From Serinus canaria (lineage: Eukaryota; Chordata; Aves; Passeriformes; Fringillidae): a stretch of DNA of 64,000 bases. The notes under the pieces were generated by a model. It had not been told where the DNA came from and searched no databases. It was given only the letters and a program-made list of their open reading frames with translations. The translations under genes and the position numbers were made by a program. Positions 1 to 13,076 of this stretch are shown here, piece by piece. The stretch's first letter is position 1; each line of letters opens with the position of its first letter. The stretch covers positions 10,033,219 to 10,097,218 of the forward strand of contig NC_066323.1 of NCBI RefSeq assembly GCF_022539315.1, in the 5' to 3' direction.

Positions 1-494
1 GTGCTCATCATCTTACTGTATTTACCCCACAGAGAGGAAAGGAGAGCTGTTCAAGCTGGGGGAAGGTGTTTATCTACAAGGTGAACAATTGTGAATTGTC
101 AGGAAGTATGGTTGCTGAGGAATTAGGCTGGAATGAAAATTAAATGTCCAGATGTCTAAGCAGTAGCTCTAATACTTTAACTGGGGTCAGGGGTAGTTTT
201 TGGATGGAGCAAGATGTGTCTGAAGTTTGACAGCATCTTCTCTTCATGCTGGGGGAAGATGAGTCCTGAGATGGATGAGGCATCAACCAGCCATGGGTCC
301 TGACAGTCTGCTTCTTATATATTTGGCTGCTTTCTCTGTGCTCATGTCTTTGGTATTGCCTGCCCCCTCCCTCTTTTCCTCAGCAGACACTGTCCAGCAG
401 TGTGCACAATAGATTTTGTCCTACACCAAAAATCTCTTAAAGAAACTAAGATCTTTTTTCTGAGGAGTTGGTATTAATTTTGTTTCATTTAAAA

Positions 495-641
495 GCAGTG
501 GATGCCCCATCATTTAAAGTGCTCAGGGTCAGGCTGGACAGGGCTTTGAGCAACCTGATTTAGTGAAAGATATTCCAGCAGATGACAGGGGCTTTGGATT
601 GTATTATTTTTCAAGGTCTTTCCAATCCAAACCTTTCTGTG
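495..641 (+). mobile_element. CR1 LINE 3' fragment
   Basis: The stretch reads like the 3' end of avian CR1 in sense orientation. It contains GTGGATGCCCCATC, then GGCTGGACAGGGCTTTGAGC, AACCTGATTTAGTGAAAG, and a final TCCAATCCAAACCTTTCTGT where CR1 has its conserved tail before the short terminal repeats. Several positions have decayed, and the usual terminal octamer repeats are lost or unrecognisable. The copy is strongly 5'-truncated, as is typical. Short open frames over this element are not genes. Confidence 0.85.
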
Positions 642-1097
642 GGTGCCCTTCCTTCTTTCCCTGCCACTTACTTCTCACTTGCTCTCCAGCTTTTAGACTT
701 AAATTGGTATTTCAGCATCTTCAACAGAGCTGGAGCCTTAGGGAAACACTGCCATGCAGCTGTTGCCATCTCTGCTGGGCTCAGGAAGATAGAAAGGATT
801 TATAGCTTGCTGCTGAAGCAAATTCCATCTTTGTCTTAGTTCCAGAAAATGGGGTCTCACCCTGCAGGGCAGACTAAGGAGGTGTCTGCTGTGGGGTGAG
901 ATTGGTGATAGCTGATCTGCTGGCTTAGTGCCTGCTACTGTGGGGCTGCTGGGGTGGCACTGGGGCTTCTAAGGCCAGAACTGGGGGCTTCAGAAATGTG
1001 TAAAATCTTTTGTCAGTCAGAGGTACTCAGAAGAGCATGAGTCAGGCCCACTGGATGGCTTGGGAGCAGTGAGTGACAAACTTTGCAGTGTGAGTTG

Positions 1098-1127
1098 CCT
1101 TTTGGTTTGGATCCTTTTGGTTTGAAT
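1098..1127. repeat. 15-base tandem duplication
   Basis: CCTTTTGGTTTGGAT is followed directly by CCTTTTGGTTTGAAT, a single mismatch between copies. Confidence 0.8.
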
Positions 1128-4100
1128 CTCATCTTGGTAACCACAAAAGTTCTTTCCCCCTTGGTTCCAAATAAAGCTCTGCAGGTCCAGCAGAAACGAG
1201 ACTGTGCTGAAACAGGTGGAGCACAGTGGTGAGCTGGGAGGCTCAGCTGGATTGCAGGGCTGGGCTTTCCAGTCCAGCATTTGTCAGCACTGGTGCAGCT
1301 CCCTGGGGATTGGGTATACCTCCTCTGCCACTGTGTGCAGTCACTTAAGGATGATTTCATGGTGGTAGGGAAGAAAATGAGTCCATTCTTGCCTACCAGG
1401 AAGTGCCAGATCATTGAATGGCTCCCAGGAGGTCTCTGCTCCTGCAAAGATGATTCTTTCCACTCCCCAAAAACCAAATCTGTCCTATTCTTGCAATGTC
1501 TGTTGCTTGTAAGAACAGAATCATGTGTTTTCCTCAAGCTGCCTGAGACAGGCTGACATGCTGCAGTGCCAGCCCTGGTAAGAAAGGGATGTGCAGCAAC
1601 ATCCCAGACAGGGCAGTCACTCTGTTTGTGGGGCTGCCCAGGGCTTGGAGGCGCTTCTCTGCCACACTCTGGGGCTCTCAGGGCATGCTTTACACAATTA
1701 GCCACGTTAGTTTATGCTGTTGGGTACTTCTAAATTCAGTATTTATTGGTGCTGATGTCTTTCCTTCTAGCTGCCATCCTTGGTGAATATAGTATCTGCA
1801 GAAACACTTAATATGGGTTTAATAATGGGAGCTCGACAAAGGGATGAGACTCAAAGCAATATCTTCCTTTCTCCTTCCTTTCCTTGGGCACTTTCAGATA
1901 TGGTGAACAATGGGTCTCATGTGAAGGCCTTTGAGGTTTTAATTGCCTTTATAAAAAACATCTCCTTCCATTTACCTTGGTTGGAGGAGTGGGCAAATGA
2001 GCAGAACCAGCTCCAGGGCAAGGCTATGCCATGGACACCAGTGTGTGTTCTTGAACCCAGCTGATCCAGTTTTCCCAGAGCTTGCCTCTCTGTGCCCTCC
2101 TCTTCTTCATGGATGTGGAGGCTTTTGGGCACTGGTGAGTTATGTTCTGCTATGTCTCTAGGGGACTGGGGGCATGAACTATCAGGCTGTTTGTTGTTTT
2201 GCTGTTATGTTTAGGGGTTTTTTTTTCCAGGCAGATGTACCTAGTGGGTTTTGTTTACAGCAGCTGCTATCAGTAGCTCTGTCTTAATTTTTGAAGCTTG
2301 GGTATGGATTTATTGGACTAGACACCCTGTGTTATAACTGTGCTGTTCCCTGCTCTGCAGTCTTTGACAGTTCATAGAAGCCAACAAGGTCCAGAGTCTA
2401 TTCATTATTTGTATTGAGAGCCCTGAAAGAATAAATTCAGGCTGACCTGAAAGATTCTGTGGTGGTTTTTTTGGTTTTTTTTTTCTTTTCCCTGGTTGCC
2501 TGTGCTGGTTCTGTTCCATAGCAGGAGGAATTCTCACTTGTGGAAGGGCTGTGTTGGCTGAGAGGCAGAGGGGTGTTCTACCTGCTCCTTGAAGTATCTC
2601 AGGAGCTTCTGCAGTGCTGTGCTGGTTGTTGGAGGAAGGCTGGGTGCAGGCACAGTGATCTGTCTCATCCATGCTCTGGTGGTGGTTTTGTGTGTGCATT
2701 GTTCAACACTACCTTCAGATAATGCAATTATCCAGAATTGGGCAGCTAGCAGGAGCTGGCTGTCTTGCATATGTGAGGAGTTAGGCCTGTGGACCATTGC
2801 TACTGCCCAGATGAGGCATGGGAACACATTGTTACTCTGAATTGAGTCCTGGGAGTACCAGAGTATTTGCAGTGTTATCTGCTGGTCCCTCTCTTGCTCC
2901 TCATCTCTGCCACTAGCTGAAAAAAAATAATTGATGCTTCATGGGGGAGGCAGTGTCTCAGTGGTGGGACAAAAAGATAGGCTGAGAAGTGCTCTAACAC
3001 TTTTCTGGTCCCATCAATTGCAATGGATGATGTGGTCCCATCCCTCAGAGCACTGAGCTCATAGAGCTGAAAAATGTGGTGTGAATAAAGAGGTGACCTT
3101 GCTGTTCCAAGTCATCCTGACTGGGCCTGACCACAGCCCCCATGTTAGTGCTTGTTTCTTAGAAAAAAGCATTTTTAAAGTGGATATTATAAACTTTTAA
3201 AGTCTTTCTTAATCCTTCCCTCATTTTTCTGTGTGTTTCTTGTGCTGAATGAGATGCAGCAGATGAAGCAATACTTTATTCATTAGTGTTAGAGCCTGTG
3301 GATGATGCAGTTCTTACAAAACACAGCTGGTGAAAATGATCTTGAAACTGCAGGCCTCTTGGTAGTGGGCTTGCTACCTTCACACAAAAGCATTTAAAGC
3401 ACAAGCAAAGCCCCTGAACACTGCAGAATGAATGGGAAGGTGAGGGTCCCTAGCTGTGAACCAGTTTGGGGCACCCTTTTGGAAGTGTCCACTGATTTCT
3501 CTTGAAGCACATCCTCTCTCCTGTTGGCTAAGAACTGGGTGAAACCAGTTGGAAATGAGTGGTGGTTCTCATTTGTGTAACTGGATTAAACTGCCCCAGG
3601 CAAGCTGGGCCATGTTGAAGAGGGGTGAGACCAAGCTGGTGCCTTTGTGCCCGTTGCTCCACTCAATAACTTCTGAGTTACAGGCAGAGGGTTTTTTGCC
3701 CAGCTGTCCCCAGCACAGTGACCAGTGTCAGGACCTGTGGGTCTCACCAGTGGGAATAAACTGGCTCTGTGTGGGGCCTTCTGTCTTGTTAGCATTCATC
3801 CCAAAAGTTGTTTTGTTGGATAACAGTGTCTGCATCTGCTTTTTTTTTTTTGCCAGAGACAAATCCATAGAACTATGCCTTGGCTTTGCTCTCAGGATGA
3901 GCATTTTCTTTTTTGAAATACCACCTCAGGGAAAGGCCTGGGAAGAATGCAGCATAAAGCCAGTGCATAAAAACTGTTATTGAACTAGTATACTTATCTG
4001 TAGTTCACAAAATGTCAAGTCAAGCCACCAGGTTTTATTAGGTATTCTGACCATGTTTTGTTAGAATTACAAATATTAAATTTTCCCAGGCTCTGGAACA

Positions 4101-6509
4101 CATTGCCTCTTATTTGGGAACTACTTGAAGTAGTGCCTAGCCTTGGGTTTCATTCTGGTGAGTGAGCTTATATTTTCTCAGTTATTTGGTATCATAAAGC
4201 AAACATTGCACTTCTCAGAAGGTAGATTCTTAATTTTTTTTTCTGCCCTGACTATTTTTTCTCATTTTCTTTTCTCCTGTCTGTCTGTTCTTCCAAGATA
4301 CTATATTTAATTTTTCCACTTCATTATTTCAAACATCAAATAGTGATTCATCTTTGCAGTGGCCTGTTTTGTGAACCACAATAGTTTGGGTAGAATAAAG
4401 AAAACAGGCAAAAAAGGGAAGGGAAAAAGAGAAAGAGAAGACATTTCTGACATACTGAAATGGAAGGGAAGTATCATTTAATAACTTGAATTGCAAACGT
4501 CTGTCATCAACCATATCAAACCTTCTGTTGAACAGATAAGGTTTGTCCTGTGTGTAGTTTTACAGGGCTGTGGTGCCCAGTCAAAGCAAGAGAGCAATGC
4601 TAATGCAGAAATAGCTTGAATTCAAGTGGGCAGCACTTGTTCCTTTTATTTTAATCTGAAATGTTAACATCCTCCAGATGCTAGTCAGTGAAATAATAAC
4701 AATTGTTATATGATAGTTAACAGTCTAGTAATTTTTTTTTTTTTGCTGTTCTTCACACAATGCTGCTCTTCTACTCGCTGGAAACTAGCTATTACAGTAA
4801 AGGATTATATGTATGCTTTTCCTTTTCTCTACCTAAAGCTTTTTATTTTGCCAGGCTGAGTCCTGCTAAATCAGAGCAACCAGTAAATGTCTGTTGGATT
4901 ATATTACAGGTTGGTGTAATAAAAGGTTGGAAGAATGAATGAGCAACTCTTGAAGCCACAGAAGCTGTACTTGTGGCCAAAGAGCAGGGATTTCTAGCAG
5001 TGAATCCTACACAATTACAATTTGGCCTAAATATACCAGTCCTGAAGTGTTTGTTGCTAAGTAAAGCATGTTTAGATGGAGTTGGCACAGGAGTTGAGGG
5101 TCTGTGAGCAGGACTGAGAATCCCGTGGCTCTGCTTTGCCCGGGGAGGGTGATTTTGCAGGAGATGAGTAGGGATCAGCTCTAGATCCTAATAAGCAGAA
5201 AGTTTCCTACTATCTGAAAATTCCCCTTCTGACTTCTTCTTTAACCAGCAGCACACTGCAAAGTCACAGCTGTGGAAGAAAGTGCAGGAATGCTCCAGGG
5301 GCTCAACTGGGGATTTACCCAAACTATTTGAGGAGCTGAAGTGCAAAAGACTCACATGTCTCTTCCAAGTCTCAATTCCTGTGATGACAATGACTAAGGG
5401 AAGGTTTTGGTTTCATCTAGATACAACTCCAATGATAAAGCCAAGCCTGCTGTTAAGGGCTGGTGGGTAGAAATTGCACTGTCATGACAGCTGGCATTTG
5501 TTGTGCCAAGCATTGAATTTATGGGAAATGACATGGGGATGAGAAAGGAACCTGTGCTCTGGGTCATCTCTGTTACAAGGCCCACTTGAGAAGATTTATC
5601 ATCTGGTGTTTCGTAATACTCTGCACTGTCTGTAATGTGAGGGTGTGCCTGGGGGTCCTGCCACAGGAATTGTCCTGAGTGAGCTGGTGGGAGGAGAGGA
5701 GGCCCTCAAGAGTATGAAAATGGTACCAAAACAGTGTAGGTAAGCAAAGTCTTTGGAAAGTAGGTTTAATAGAAGAAAGTATAGAAGTTTGAAATTTATG
5801 TTATAAAAAGTGAACGTGATGAGGGTTGAATTCTTACTTAGTGGAGACTAATAGTCTCTGAGGTTGGTGGCCCCATTCTTAGAAAACCAGTTCTTTGGTT
5901 CTCAACAAAATCAACTTTCCTCAACTTTTTGCCCCATGTTTCCCTCAGTACAAGCTCTCAATTTGTGCTCCAAATTTCCTATCTTCTCCATTGGCTCCAT
6001 CCCCTATTCTTTTTTGCAGAGGACACAGTGCCAGGCTGTGGCTGCTTCTGCATGAGCTGAGAGCCTCTTGGGCATCTTGGAACAGCTTGACACCTACAGC
6101 TGGATCTATTTCTAGCTGCTTTCCTTAACCAGAGCAATGCAGCTCTTTGCAGGACCAGCTCACCTCTTAGCCCCTCAAGTGTCAGAATTAGCTTTACAGC
6201 GTGCTGTCAGACCCTTCAAGGGAAGGTTCTGACCCAAACTGTGCTGTGTATTTGCAAAGTTTATTTTTCAAGAAGGTGAAAAGGAGTAATCATTGTTCCT
6301 AGGCCACTTCTTAGGGAGGCTAAGAAAAGGAAAGTTGTTCTGTGAGGATGCAGTAGCACCATTCTGGCTGTCAGACAGTGAAGCACAGGAGGTAAAAGTC
6401 AATTCTTCTCCCTTCCCAGTCCTGTGATTTAAAATGTTTGAACGTGCACTTCAGAAGCTGGGGAAGTAAAAGCCCCCAGTAGTGCCTGGAGACTCTCCAA
6501 AGGCCATGG

Positions 6510-6670
6510 CGAGCGAAGGGGCTGCGGAGTGTTAATACAGTCCATCATTTTGTAACAAGGCCGATGTTCTTGTATGAGCCGTGTCAGGCTGTTGTCTGCA
6601 CGCTGTCTTTGCTGATCACAGTAATCGGGTCATAAGAGAGGGAGAAGTAATAGCGCGTCTCTTAGCAACC
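6510..6670. promoter_or_regulatory. CpG-containing islet, candidate conserved regulatory element
   Basis: Nine CpG dinucleotides fall in about 150 bases (6510-6657) in DNA where CpG is otherwise rare. Just downstream is TAGCAACC (6663-6670), which fits a half-site for RFX factors. Retained CpGs suggest an unmethylated or constrained element. No promoter element or open reading frame of note is present. The regulatory role is inferred. Confidence 0.3.
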
Positions 6671-9311
6671 AGCCCCAGGAGAAAGAGAAAATTACTCAAA
6701 CAGACTATCCAGCCAGGGAAGTAGAAAGATGAAATTTTCTGAAAGTCTGTTGGAAAGTGCTCAGGGACATAATTCTTTTATGTGTGAGATCCTTACAGGC
6801 TGGATGCAATGGTATCAGACGCTTTTTTTTTTCCCTTGTTGTCTTTCTGGTAAACTTTTATTTTTAATTGGCCTCAAAAAAAAAGGGGGGAGAACTCCAT
6901 GAAAAAGACACATTTTGAAAACATAAGGGACAGAATTTTGTAGTTTTGACAATGCTAAGAAGGAGGGAGGGAGGGGAGGTCAGTGTGTCTCAGGCAGGAG
7001 ATGAGGGGAGCCTCTTATCTCTGTGCGAGTGCTTTGAATGCTTCCCGTGTCACTGCGAGCCAAAGCGTGTTGCTGTATCTGCCAACGCTGCAGTGGCATC
7101 TGCAAAACAAACTGGTTGGGTCTCCATTGCATTGCACAGGGTGTCATGTCTCATGATTGTCACAGACTGTGAGCTGCGATGATTGACAGCTTGGCAGAGA
7201 GCTGGACCCGACCTACTCTAAGAGGCTGAGAGGCCAGGCAGAGCAGGTACTGCTTGAGTTCCTGCCAGCAGCCTTTTTCTCGTTATCCTGGTTTTTTGTC
7301 CTCATCTAAGCTACTGGTTTGTGTAAGACACGGGGGGAAACATCTCTGAGGCCTTCTCACGGACCATTTGGCCAATGTTGGCCCCAGGTCTCAGAGGGAG
7401 GGCACTGGTAGGAGCAGTCTGGAAGTCAAAGTAATAAATTGGAGCATTTGCAGCTTGTGTGTGGGATGGGGACAAGTATGTGTGCTTGTATCTTATATTT
7501 TCAAAATTTTCTTTTTCATTCCAAAAGTTGTACTTCTGTAGTCAGCTGGTCTGCATCCTCCCCATGGGGCATGCTGGCTGCTTAGGGAAGGGGGGACCTA
7601 GCCTGGCATGGTCTGCCCACCCTTGCTAAGCAAGGCCATAAATTTGTGTGTGTTTAATGCGAAGAAAGTGAAATAATGTAAAATGGTTGTGCGGGCTAGT
7701 TTTGTGATTGCATCCTTAAAACTATTGCAGGGACAGAATCTTTTTGAAAGCTTGGCTTAGTCTCTGGCTGAGAAGACTTAAGGGCTCTGTTGCATGTGTG
7801 GAGGGGAGAAGAGGCACTGATCCAGCTAGTCCATGCCCTTCCTTTGCTTTTGTGTGCTCTGTGATACCAGGGCATGTCTAGTTTCTGCAGGGGGACCAGC
7901 TCATTTCTGCAGGTGATAGTTTGACTATCAGTAACAGATCTACTTCTAGATTAATGTGTTTTACTGAAGGGTACAGCCATTACCCCAAATCGGGATCCTG
8001 GACAATTGGGTAAAAGGTTTGGGCTGACCTGGACTGCTGTGGTTGAGTTGTTGTTGGTACCTGGGTTCATTCAAGTCTTGCTAAGGAGCCTTGGAGACAA
8101 GGCTGACTTCGATGTCTTATCCTGGAAATAATCTATAGAAGAGAGGAGAAAAACCCCAACCTTGTAGCTGCACAGAATTAGGAGCAGCATCTACTACTGT
8201 CAAAGAAAAGTGAGATAAGGAACAATATTAATTGAGACTTCTTCCAAGAAAATCATAGAGACTGCTACTTTGCTGTCTTGTCATAAAGAAGAAAGACTTT
8301 TTTCCTTAAAAGTTTAGTAATTTAAGAATTCCCTTGCTATTTTTGTGAGTACCAGTAAGTGATGTTCCCTGGAAATTTTCCCCCACATCTATAAATACCA
8401 CCCCAGGGCTTACAGAAGTGACTCAGTTTGGGAAGTCAACACCAAGCACTTCCTCAGCACAGCCTGGCAGCCCCCCAGCCAGAGCACTCAACTTCTTCAA
8501 AATTGCTAATTGGTTGTTAATCTACAGTACAGTTTGGCTTCTTCTTGAAAACTGAATTCCTGTTGCTCATTCTGACCTTCCTGTCATGTTAGAGATGATG
8601 GCACAGAGGGCAGAAAGGGCTGAGGCACAGTTTGAGTCTGGAAAGTTGTAATTGGTATTTTGAGGTGCCACCTTTTCTCTGGATAACAAGCTCATTGAAT
8701 GACCCCATCTGACAGATAGATGAAATGCTTCTAATTGCCATATCTCACTGTCCTGGGACCAAGATTATTTCACAGACCTGGCTTTTGTAATTGAGTCCTT
8801 TCTTCCTTCCCATTACACTTTTGACATAACTTTTGTACCAGCTGGGCACAAATAGAGCCATTTGTAATTCTTTGTGTGGTGCCCAAGGAGAAATAGAACC
8901 TGACTTACTGAATTAATTCTACAGACAGAGGGGGAAAATTACACTGGGAGCTCAGGTCTGATACAGCTGTCTTACATAAAATCACTTTATAAAGACAGGA
9001 GGCAATGCATGAGGGTAGTGTGAGTTGGGTAAAATCACAGCTGGTCTCTATCTCCTCTGGTATCAGCATGGACAGGATACCATGCAGTTAATGCATGAAG
9101 CATTGCAGTATCTTCCTCATCTTCTGCTTAGTGCATTCAGTGCCTTAGATTTGAATTAAATTCACAATTGATCTCTTCTTGTTAACCTGTCCCTGCCCAC
9201 AGTGATCCTGCAGAGTCTGACACTGTAACCCTTTTCTACAGCCCAAAAATCAGTTGTGTTGTAACAGGAGAACACTTGACTGACTTCTCTTGGTGCATCA
9301 GGAGCTCAGCC

Positions 9312-9324
9312 TGTGTGTGTGTGT
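9312..9324. repeat. Short (TG)n tract
   Basis: Six TG units. Confidence 0.85.
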
Positions 9325-12300
9325 AAAAATGGGACATAGGCCCTCGAGAGGGAGAGATGACCTTGTGGCAGCAAGGGCTGGTGGATCTCTGGCTACCAGA
9401 CCTCTAGGTTTTGTTCAATTGTTTACTTCCCTTATTAGGGTCAAGAGTCTTTCAGACTTAGCTGCAGGAACAATTGGTTTGGCTGAACCTGAAAACTTAT
9501 GATAATTAAAACATTTCTCCATGCCAGTAAATCATACTTATTGGATAGACAGAAAATACTTTAAATTTAGCAGCTAATCCGACACAAGGGATGTGGTGCG
9601 TGACCACAGCTGAGATATTTCCTGCAAACAGAGTTGGACTTTTTAAACAAGAAATCTCCAATCACCATGATTCCTTTCTGACCATATGGTGTTTTCCTGA
9701 GATATCATGGAAACCAGCTAATGGAGGGTCCTTTTACCTTTCTATGCTTTCTCATGTGGAAAGACCATATAATATTCCTGTTTCTGTTGCACATTTAGCA
9801 CTGTCTCTTTGCATCCAAAAGCGCTCTGGCCAATGATCCCTTTTGCCTCAGTGAGAATGTGTTTTGTAACTGCAGTAGGGAAACAAATAAAAGAGAAATA
9901 AAGTATCAGGGTGACTATTTTGGGAGATGAGCTTTCGCTTGGTATGTTGATTTTCCGAAGAGATATGGCACATCCAGTACCTCGTGTAAGTTGACCATCC
10001 AGCATGGCATGGGGCTGTGGAGTGGGAATATTCCATTTTAAGACTCTGTTGGGCAAGACACGGGCTCATGTTTGATGAATGTTGCCAACTATTTGAAGTG
10101 CTGTGAATTCGACCTGTGAAACTGGAGGCGGAGGTGACACTAGTAGGAGAATCTGGACCTAAATGTCAGGGCCTAAAGGTCACTTTTCATCAGAGCAAAG
10201 TGCAGTTGTCACCACGAATGTGGGGCTGCAGGAAGGGCATTGAGGCTCCTCATCTGTTTGATCTACTGCTACTTGGCCAAATATGCTTAGTTTACATTAA
10301 GGCCAGAGGGTTGGTTTTTTTTAAAGAAAACCTGTCTAGCTAATGTGGTTCTGATCTTAGGACTGGAGCTCCTTTTTTTTGGCTCTTTTTTGGGCTTTTT
10401 TTTCCCCCTGTGGTCCAAGAGCTGTGAAGAAGTTTCTGGGCATTTGGACAGTGACTGAGATAAAACTGAAATCAGAGCTTTCTCATGTAGCAATTCTGGC
10501 TCCGTCATGCCCAGAGTAATGAAAGCTCTTTATGAGAGGAGCTGGAAAACTCATGAGGCATGAGAAGGAGCAGGAAGATGCATCTTATTTCTCTAAGCAT
10601 TTAATTGCGAAATCTTTTCACTGCTTATTAAAATGATTAGTCAAGACTATTGGAAGGCAGTGAATGTCTATTTGTGGGAACTAGGGAAGGTTTGATCGTG
10701 TTAGATTTCTTACCTCTTTGTTTTCCTTCTCTATTGTAAATGGTAGATGATTAAAATGAGAGTGTATTTTGAAAAGAAGGTTTTTAAAGAGAGCTTGGAG
10801 GATTCTGTCCTTGTTTGTTAATTATTTCATACGGAATAATCAACATTTGCAAGTGGCCAAGAAACAACAAAGCATTTGTTTGCTGCTCCCAATGCTTTAG
10901 CATGCTGTTTGGCAATGGAATCTTGGTTTTGTGTGGTTGTCCCTCATTCAGTGATACTGCAGGGCATATTTCCCTCTGACACTTGCACAGCCCAGTTGCT
11001 GCTTGGTTAGGTCAGCCATGGCTCTTCTGAGAGGATTTGTATAGAGGAAGACCTGAAGCCAGATACTTCTTGTCAGGGGTGGCCCACTAGAGCTGAGAAA
11101 AGGCACAGCCTGAAAGGAAATAAAACACTTTTAGGTTTAGCTCCAGTTTTTATTTGGAATAATCTGCACTGGGACACAAATGTGTTTACTGTGAAAATGT
11201 CAGTTTTATATCACCATATCAATGTACTTTTTAAATATTTGTTGGAAAACAGGAGAATGGAATTTTCTTTCTTTGATTAAATATTTTCCTGTTAAGGTTT
11301 GGAAGCTGTGTCCCAGGGGGCTTATTCACATCCCATACTTCAGCTGTGGGCTGATCTTCATGGGCACGGGATTTGTTTCACGGTTGGCTGGCATGTGGAG
11401 ATCAGGGACTGCTGGAGTCTCAGTGGGAGCTGTGTGTTTGTAGCTCTCATATGAGTTTGCAAGTGGAGTAATGCTGGAAGCACTGTATTATCTTCAGGTC
11501 ACCCTATTGACTCCAGTGAATGTCACTGATCACAATTTTGTCACTTCCTAGTCACCTTGTGTGTGCTGGTAATGTTAAGAAGGTGTCTTAAGCCCAAAGG
11601 GGGTTCTTACTGAGCTGCTCAGATCTTAGGATCAGGAGCATGGTGCTTTCAGTGCAGGTGGGCTGGTGGATTTGTATGGGGCAGCTGCACAAAGACCTCC
11701 CTGGGGGCTTGGGCTGTTACTTTTAACGTAGTGGAGAAACCTGATCCATTTCTCATCATCTTGACATGTTCTTCATCGACATTGGTACCTGATGAACAAA
11801 GCTTTGCCTCTCAGACTCTATTGACACGTCGTCTGTTGCCTGTCATCTCATAAATCTCCCTGTGAAGCTCTAAGTAAACACCCCTGGGTGGAATCAGCAG
11901 GTCATTTTTGTGGCATTTCTTGTCAACTAAACAATAATTCATTAAAAATTTAATGACTCTTTTGCTCTGGAGAGGAAAAAAGAGAGCTGGCGCCTGCCTT
12001 TCAAGTTTCTGTCTTGTTTGGCGATTTTTGTTTTATTTTGGAGATCTTTTTATATTTTATTTTGAAGGAAATCAGGTTGATAAACTAAAAGAAAACCATC
12101 TTATTACTAAAAGCTTGAGTGCTTCTGAGAACATTTAAAACAAGGATGACTAGAAATGACCTTTCCATCCTGAAGCGAACTTTGAGCGTATTCTCCCTTT
12201 GGCATTTCTAATGATAGACTTTCCATCTGGTCTTTGCTTAAAAGCTAAGATGCAGCTTGGGTTTTTTCACATAAAGACTGTACATACTCTAAAATTAATC

Positions 12301-13019
12301 CTCTTGATCATTTCACTTCAGGGAGAGGAGTGCAGAAACACTGGGAATATTTGCTTATTTTTAGCAACTCCAGTCCTCCTGAGAGCAGATTCCTTTTGTC
12401 CCAAATAAAGTGGATTCTGATTTTAGGGAACCCTGGATTTCCCTCAGCTTAAAATTGGGGAGATTATACCCTCTAGAGGAGATTTCGAATGAAAATTGAA
12501 GAGATGGCAGTGGCTCTGGTGGGATCTGAATCAGTGGGGAGGGATTTGTGGTTACTTCATCCTACCCTGGGCAATACAGTAATTTCTAACGCTGGGAATT
12601 CCCTGCTCCCAGTTTCCCATAGTGATTCCCCAAAGCTGAATGTACAAGAGGGAAATCCTAGCAAAATGAATGCTTCAGGGAAGAATTGGGGATCTCCTGA
12701 GAGCTACCACTGCAACCATTTAGCCTCATTTCAGCAGAATCTTTGGGGAAAGTTCATAAACCAATCCTTTTGCTTAGCAAAGCATTCCAGCAAATGCCTA
12801 ATTTGATACATGCTTTGTGAAGGCCCATGGGACATAACATTTAAGAATGCACTTGAACTTAAGAGTGTAACTGAGCCCCTGCTGCATGAGAGCACGTGCA
12901 TGCAGGAGGGCAGGAGGGGAATGTTTCTCTAGATCACATGTAGGAACATCAGATTTTTATTTTTTTTTCTTCTTCCCTGTAATGCTGATTGCCACTGAAT
13001 GTATTTCCTCTCTCTCTAG

Positions 13020-13076
13020 TTTTTTTTTTTTGGGGGGGGGGGTTGGTTTTTTTTTTTTTTTTTTTGGTTGGTTGGG
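13020..13076. repeat. T/G homopolymer block: T12, G11, T19, then GGTTGGTTGGG
   Basis: Twelve T, eleven G, TTGG, nineteen T, then GGTTGGTTGGG. Such guanine-rich plus-strand DNA could form a G-quadruplex, but run lengths here are also the commonest place for sequencing error. Confidence 0.9.

Noticed and set aside
563..839. Overlapping plus-strand open frames of 80 and 85 codons
   Set aside because: They begin inside the CR1 fragment at 495-641 and have no recognisable protein.
3549..3983. Plus-strand open frame of 144 codons
   Set aside because: No domain, low-complexity run of F from a T tract, no splice or promoter context; chance frame.
8702..8740. CCCCATCTGACAGATAGATG as a MIR core
   Set aside because: Too short, and the flanking blocks are missing.
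13001..13022. CTCTCTCTAG followed by T run as a splice acceptor
   Set aside because: A homopolymer block follows and no open coding segment or donor fits.
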